Positions 6,148 through 10,298 of a stretch of 10,298 bases of DNA are shown here, piece after piece. Made by a program: the position numbers and the translations under genes. This stretch comes from Bacteroidales bacterium (GTDB lineage: Bacteria > Bacteroidota > Bacteroidia > Bacteroidales > UBA932). Each line of letters begins with the position of its first letter. The first letter of the stretch is position 1. Location of the stretch: contig JAHDRO010000235.1 in the NCBI GenBank assembly GCA_018433265.1, forward strand, positions 1 through 10,298, written 5' to 3'. The notes beneath the pieces were generated by a model that was not told the origin of the DNA, did not search any database, and saw only the letters and a program-made list of their open reading frames with translations.

Positions 6148-7770
6148 TTAGAAATTAAGTCCAATACTCACATTTACAAACGATTTATATGTTCCGGGCA
6201 GAACTCCGTCGAGTATGTTGTCAAGACCTCCATCATCAATTAAATATTGGTATGTGTATGAAGCTTTGCAAAAAGCTGTTATGCCCTTTGTTGCATTGAG
6301 AATGTGAGTGTACTTGATTCCCCCTCCAATTTTTGCCCTGTCTGCTGTCCTGTATGCAAAATCATGTTGAAGAAGAGAATTGTTAAGCAATAGACTACCG
6401 GTTGTTATAGGGTTCTTATATTCAAGCATTGTTCCGTCACCATTGACATAACTTCCTTCAACATCAACATCTATCAAAGCTATATCTTTTATTCTGAAGT
6501 TTTTCAGAATGTTGGCGTAGATTTCTGTGTTTTCATAATCCTGATGATAGATGGCTGGGTATATTTTATAATCCTTTTTGACTTTATTGTAATTAGCACC
6601 CAATGTGAAAATCCATGAGAAATTCCACTTGCAGCCATCCTGGCGCTTTAAAAATCCCTTATATTCAGCACCGTATCTTGTGTCATCTACCATATATCTA
6701 AGAGTCTTGCCATACTCGAAATAGTTCCAGGTGCTAATTTCGTTTGGTACTAACTCATAATTGGTAATGACATTGTAACTAAACTGTTGATTATTTGTAA
6801 AGCCCAGCTTCAGATAGTTGTCAATAGATTTTGTAATAACAGAGAGGGTTCCTGAATAGTCATATTTAAGTCCATCAGTATATGCGTATCTTTTTGAAAG
6901 GCTCATACCCTCATAATCATCTTCATTGTTGTAGTCAACTTTGAGTTGATTGAAAAATTTCACGTTATTCTTTCTCAACTCCACTTGCAGTGCACCACCT
7001 AAATAATCTTTGAAGTATCCTCTATTGAGGACAGTAGTATTTGTAATCCCAGTCTTATAGTAGAAAAATAGGCCTTCCATATAATAAATAGCTTTACCTG
7101 TTTCATCACCAAGATATTCATAATCGACTCTCTCTACATCATGTTTGTATGAAAGATTAATGCCGAGACTTAATATTCCCTTATTAAAGACAATTCCGGG
7201 TGAGATGTTAAAACTGGAGAGAGTATTTCTATTTCTTCCATCTGTTCGCTTTGCAGCAGTAGCAGTATGATAATTAACTCCTAAGCCAATAGAAACTCGA
7301 TCTGAAAGTGGATACCCAATCTTGCCATTAAGATAATAATCTTCTCTAAGTACTTTTCCTGGGATAGAGTCAACAATAGGATCATTCGTTGTATTTGGGT
7401 ATATAGTTCCGAGCCATCCCTGATTCTGTTTTATCCCATAATCGTAGATAAGCTCTCCGAAGTAATAGACGTCCTTAACCTTAACATAAGATTTTGTTGA
7501 GATTCCGAAAGTATTATATTCAGAAGGATCATAGTAATTCTTATACTCCCCATTATCATAGCCGTAGAATGCTCCAAAGGAAGAGAAATTCTGTGCAGAA
7601 TTAAAAACTAGTCCTGCACCATTTTCAGACACTATCCATGGTGCACTTTTTTCCAACTTGTCAAAGTAATACAGGCATTTATCCGATACTTTGTTTTTTT
7701 GTGCCAAAAGCGTTTCTGAATTAAAAGCAATGGCCACAATTGCTAATGTATATATTAATTTATTTTTCAT
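6148..7770 (-). CDS. Outer-membrane beta-barrel protein, DUF6850-like
   Basis: A complete 540-residue protein with a signal peptide (about 1-24, ending ETLLAQ) and no other hydrophobic helix. The mature part is rich in Tyr, Asn, Gly and alternating polar/non-polar strands, and it ends in VNVSIGLNF with a terminal phenylalanine, the usual last strand of an outer-membrane barrel. Conserved-looking segments include SAPWIVSENGAG (42-53) just after the mature N terminus and LREDYYLNGKIGYPLSDR (141-158). The length and its place after a DUF4876-like lipoprotein and a TonB-dependent receptor fit the DUF6850 family as I recall it; a profile search should confirm this. The start codon follows the lipoprotein stop by 10 bp, with a weak AAGAAG before it. 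Role unknown: it could be a second pore or a receptor for the same ligand. A terminator follows the gene. Confidence 0.8.
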   Translation of the reverse strand: MKNKLIYTLAIVAIAFNSETLLAQKNKVSDKCLYYFDKLEKSAPWIVSENGAGLVFNSAQNFSSFGAFYGYDNGEYKNYYDPSEYNTFGISTKSYVKVKDVYYFGELIYDYGIKQNQGWLGTIYPNTTNDPIVDSIPGKVLREDYYLNGKIGYPLSDRVSIGLGVNYHTATAAKRTDGRNRNTLSSFNISPGIVFNKGILSLGINLSYKHDVERVDYEYLGDETGKAIYYMEGLFFYYKTGITNTTVLNRGYFKDYLGGALQVELRKNNVKFFNQLKVDYNNEDDYEGMSLSKRYAYTDGLKYDYSGTLSVITKSIDNYLKLGFTNNQQFSYNVITNYELVPNEISTWNYFEYGKTLRYMVDDTRYGAEYKGFLKRQDGCKWNFSWIFTLGANYNKVKKDYKIYPAIYHQDYENTEIYANILKNFRIKDIALIDVDVEGSYVNGDGTMLEYKNPITTGSLLLNNSLLQHDFAYRTADRAKIGGGIKYTHILNATKGITAFCKASYTYQYLIDDGGLDNILDGVLPGTYKSFVNVSIGLNF

Positions 7771-7780
7771 CTTCTTTAGT

Positions 7781-9025
7781 TTAATTTACACCAACCAGTG
7801 AGGCTGTTGCCCTTTTTTCAAAATCGTTGGACGAGTTATTTGTGTCCATGTATACAATTCGGCCCCCTGCAGCTATTGTAGCTTGAGCATCTATTTTACG
7901 ATGAACGCTCTGCCCCTGTCCGGAGCCATCAGTTTTTGTGTAACCATTATCAATTTCTGGTCTAAGCCTTTTGGAGTCAGTGTCATTACGGAAACACTCT
8001 ACACCATCAATAACAAGATTCTTGTCTACCATTAAGCAGTCAAAGTTCCTGTTGGTTGCATAACCAGGGTTCCAAGTGTAAGTATCTGCTACAAATTGTT
8101 CAGGAGTTTTACCGCCCATAGTGTATAAAATTACTGCAGGGCTAAGTGATGAAACAACCCATGATGTAGCAGTTCCCACTTTCCAGTATCCTTGCATTAG
8201 ATTCACTCCTGCATTAGGTGTAGACTGTCCTCTAGTAAGAAGTGGATCATAAGCTGCCCAGTAGCCAGGTTTTCCCAGATTAACAGATGTTATGCTGGTT
8301 GTAGTATGATCTATTGCATTTAGCGAAACAACCGCCTGTTCTCCAGGCTGAAGAGGGTAAGATGTGCCATTGCCAGGGAACATCCATCCAAAAGAAGCAA
8401 TTGGAACAGAATCTCTAAGTTCTGTGGTGCCAGGTTTTACCCAATTTGAAAGTTTTCCGCTTGATGGAGCATTATATGGATCCGCAACACCTAAACACAG
8501 TGAGTCGAGATAGGCAACCTCATCTGAATTATTGTAAAGGATAAAATAAGTATCTTTTGAATAGCTTTTGCCTGTAGCAGGATTCATACATCCTCCGTAA
8601 TATAATTCCTTTAGCACTATCTGACCTGCCTTTGAAACATTGAGATTAATGGTAGATGACACACTCCTTGGATCCTTTGGTGTTACACGTATTTTTTCAG
8701 ATGTCCCATTAAAGATGTAAATAACACCACCGGATACACTGTGTTTGGTTTCTGTAGTAGCAACATATGCACCATGAGGAACTCTTATAGTTGCCACACC
8801 TGCAGCATCTGTAGTATCACAGAACTTTAAGCCTGAACTTGGATCAACAAAATATACAGGGAGCCCTTCTGTCGGGTAATTATATCCAGCAGGCATATTC
8901 ACAGTCACTGTTATTGTCGCGCTGATAGCATCATCTGAAAAATCATCATTTTTCAGATCTTTCATACATCCGGTGATTGATATACCTGATGCGATTAGAA
9001 ATATAATAGTTTTTATGTTTTTCAT
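7781..9025 (-). CDS. Outer-membrane lipoprotein, DUF4876-like
   Basis: This 414-residue protein begins with a lipoprotein signal peptide: MKNIK, a hydrophobic stretch, then ISITGC with the lipidated Cys20. The following residues (MKDLKNDDFSDD) are acidic, which could mark it for the cell surface in Bacteroidota. Residues about 34-130 resemble a transthyretin/carboxypeptidase-regulatory-like beta-sandwich (LPVYFVDPSSG, then TTDAAGVATIRVPHGAYVA). The body (about 135-410) has ELYYGG, FILYNNSDEVAYLDSLCLG (161-179), SVHRKI (373-378) and DTNNSSNDFEKR (394-405), reminiscent of lamin-tail domains. The ATG at 9025 is preferred over a TTG four codons upstream, which touches the receptor stop, because it puts MKN directly before the signal peptide. 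The gap to the receptor gene is 12 bp, implying one transcript. A binding or scaffolding role next to the receptor is inferred; the ligand is unknown. Confidence 0.82.
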   Translation of the reverse strand: MKNIKTIIFLIASGISITGCMKDLKNDDFSDDAISATITVTVNMPAGYNYPTEGLPVYFVDPSSGLKFCDTTDAAGVATIRVPHGAYVATTETKHSVSGGVIYIFNGTSEKIRVTPKDPRSVSSTINLNVSKAGQIVLKELYYGGCMNPATGKSYSKDTYFILYNNSDEVAYLDSLCLGVADPYNAPSSGKLSNWVKPGTTELRDSVPIASFGWMFPGNGTSYPLQPGEQAVVSLNAIDHTTTSITSVNLGKPGYWAAYDPLLTRGQSTPNAGVNLMQGYWKVGTATSWVVSSLSPAVILYTMGGKTPEQFVADTYTWNPGYATNRNFDCLMVDKNLVIDGVECFRNDTDSKRLRPEIDNGYTKTDGSGQGQSVHRKIDAQATIAAGGRIVYMDTNNSSNDFEKRATASLVGVN

Positions 9026-9037
9026 GTCAACTGTCAA

Positions 9038-10298
9038 TTAGAAGGTTAATTTTAACTCAGCACCAAAATAGATCCCTGGATTGACTCTAGCTCCAACAGC
9101 ATTTGGCCTCGCCTTGTCTTTCATAATCGGTGTTGAATTTGTAAAGTTGTTTGCATAGAAGGAAAGTGAGGCCAGTTTGCCTATTTCTTTGGTAACTCGA
9201 ATATTTGCCATAAAAAATGGGTCATAACCTTGTTTGTTAAAATAGTAACTAACATCTGTGGCTTTCCTTAACATTCCAAGTCTTGTTTTTAGATTTTGAT
9301 CGGTTGTAGTGTAATAGTCACTGAATGGTCTGACATTCCCGGCAAAATCCATGTAGTAAAGGGGATCGCGATAAAGGATAACAGTATTGTTTTGATTGCT
9401 GTAATCTCCAAAAACTCTATTACCATTTGCGTCAATTGAATAAATATTTCCTTCGTCAAAAAGATTCCAAGTATTATAAACCCAGATACACTGAGTAACA
9501 AGAGATATAATCATTCTAATTGACGGGATGTGAGTGATGAGGCTGATGTTTGTAGAGAATCTCTCCCTGCCTGTACCTTTAGTCATGGCATTATCTCCGC
9601 TCCATATGGCTACATACTCAAATTTCTGAGAAGGTACTATTGGATCTGCAGAGCCAGTATAGGAATTATATTGTCCGTTATATTCATTCTCTGTCCTTAT
9701 ATATGAACCATTTACAATAACAGATGTGTTTATTGGGCTAATCTTACCAAAATTAATATCATATTCTATGCCCCATTTATTGGATTTGGCGCGATTGTCT
9801 GGTCTTGGATAAGACTTGTATTCAGTGTTGGTCTTATAGCCAAGCTGTTCATATACACCTTGTTCGTTTTTCACCCAAACTCTTCCATTCTCAAATTTTG
9901 GCGAGGCTGTCTGACTGGTAACAGTATTATAGTAATCATAAGTTTGAGGAACATAAAAATTGTTTGATGAAATACCATTAGTCAAACTCTCGTTAAAATA
10001 TGTAATTTGAGCATCTACACCAAGAATGTTAAAGTCAATTCCAAACTCCGCATTTTTTGTCTTTGCGGGTTCGAGATTATAGGGTAGTCTCTCGTCAATT
10101 ACACTTGTCTGAATAACAGCTAGAGATTCTCCGGTTGAACTATTTCTATATTGGAAAAGGCAGTTGTCAAGGTAACTTGGTGCGGGATAAAGTATTGATA
10201 TAGAAGGCAATTTTTGCATAATACCCCATCCACCACGTATTGCGAGAGATCGTATAACTCCTTCTTTTTTTCTTTTATCTATTATGTTGTATTTGGCA
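9038..10298 (-). CDS. TonB-dependent receptor, C-terminal beta-barrel part (5' end beyond window)
   Basis: The minus-strand frame stays open from the window edge to the TAA at 9040-9038, giving about 419 C-terminal residues; the internal ATG at 10219 is not the start. The signal peptide, TonB box and plug lie outside the window. Barrel features are clear: IRGGWGIMQKLPSISILYPAPSYLD near the visible start, NLEPAKTKNAEFGIDF (a variant of the common PEKTxNxExG barrel motif), many amphipathic strands, the late NNFTNSTP segment typical of the penultimate strands, and the C-terminal ELKLTF. TonB-dependent receptors import large or scarce ligands such as metal chelates, vitamins or oligosaccharides across the outer membrane. 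The partner here is a DUF4876-like protein and not a SusD-type lipoprotein, so glycan uptake is not indicated. It is the first visible gene of a three-gene operon. Confidence 0.88.
   Translation of the reverse strand, partial: AKYNIIDKRKKEGVIRSLAIRGGWGIMQKLPSISILYPAPSYLDNCLFQYRNSSTGESLAVIQTSVIDERLPYNLEPAKTKNAEFGIDFNILGVDAQITYFNESLTNGISSNNFYVPQTYDYYNTVTSQTASPKFENGRVWVKNEQGVYEQLGYKTNTEYKSYPRPDNRAKSNKWGIEYDINFGKISPINTSVIVNGSYIRTENEYNGQYNSYTGSADPIVPSQKFEYVAIWSGDNAMTKGTGRERFSTNISLITHIPSIRMIISLVTQCIWVYNTWNLFDEGNIYSIDANGNRVFGDYSNQNNTVILYRDPLYYMDFAGNVRPFSDYYTTTDQNLKTRLGMLRKATDVSYYFNKQGYDPFFMANIRVTKEIGKLASLSFYANNFTNSTPIMKDKARPNAVGARVNPGIYFGAELKLTF

Noticed and set aside
9035..9037. TTG start for the DUF4876-like lipoprotein
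   Set aside because: It directly abuts the receptor stop and adds MTVD before a typical MKN signal peptide; the ATG at 9025 is the better start.

Overview
The window looks like chromosomal DNA from a member of the Bacteroidota, most likely the order Bacteroidales. The evidence is AT-rich sequence, genes that mostly lack Shine-Dalgarno sites, a putative Bacteroidota-type -7 promoter element (TAnnTTTG), a Bacteroidota-style single-chain glycyl-tRNA synthetase, and an outer-membrane operon with a TonB-dependent receptor, a DUF4876-like lipoprotein and a DUF6850-like barrel. The species cannot be named from the sequence. No rRNA, tRNA, CRISPR array, insertion sequence or phage gene was seen.

Layout. 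Bases 1-1506 (+ strand) hold the end of an Fe-S assembly protein of the MIP18/DUF59 family, folK (folate synthesis) two bases after it, and a nitroreductase-family flavoprotein after a 74-bp gap. Bases 1489-3456 (- strand) hold a complete three-domain DsbD, whose last codons overlap the last codons of the nitroreductase tail to tail. A 90-bp divergent intergenic region (3457-3546) separates dsbD from a + strand pair: glycyl-tRNA synthetase, then, after 12 bp, a dihydroorotate-dehydrogenase-like flavoprotein without the usual catalytic cysteine. A strong hairpin at 6093-6133 sits between this pair and the next, converging operon. Bases 6148-10298 (- strand) hold, in transcription order, the C-terminal part of a TonB-dependent receptor (cut by the window edge), a lipoprotein and an outer-membrane beta-barrel, separated by only 12 and 10 bp.

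Function. The first 6.1 kb is mostly housekeeping: Fe-S maturation, folate, translation, and envelope thiol-disulfide exchange. The last 4.1 kb is the most interesting part. A TonB-dependent transporter, a lipoprotein with a transthyretin-like N-terminal domain and a lamin-tail-like body, and a second 540-residue barrel look like one outer-membrane system whose substrate and mechanism I cannot assign. Nothing in the window is a clearly new defence or mobile system.
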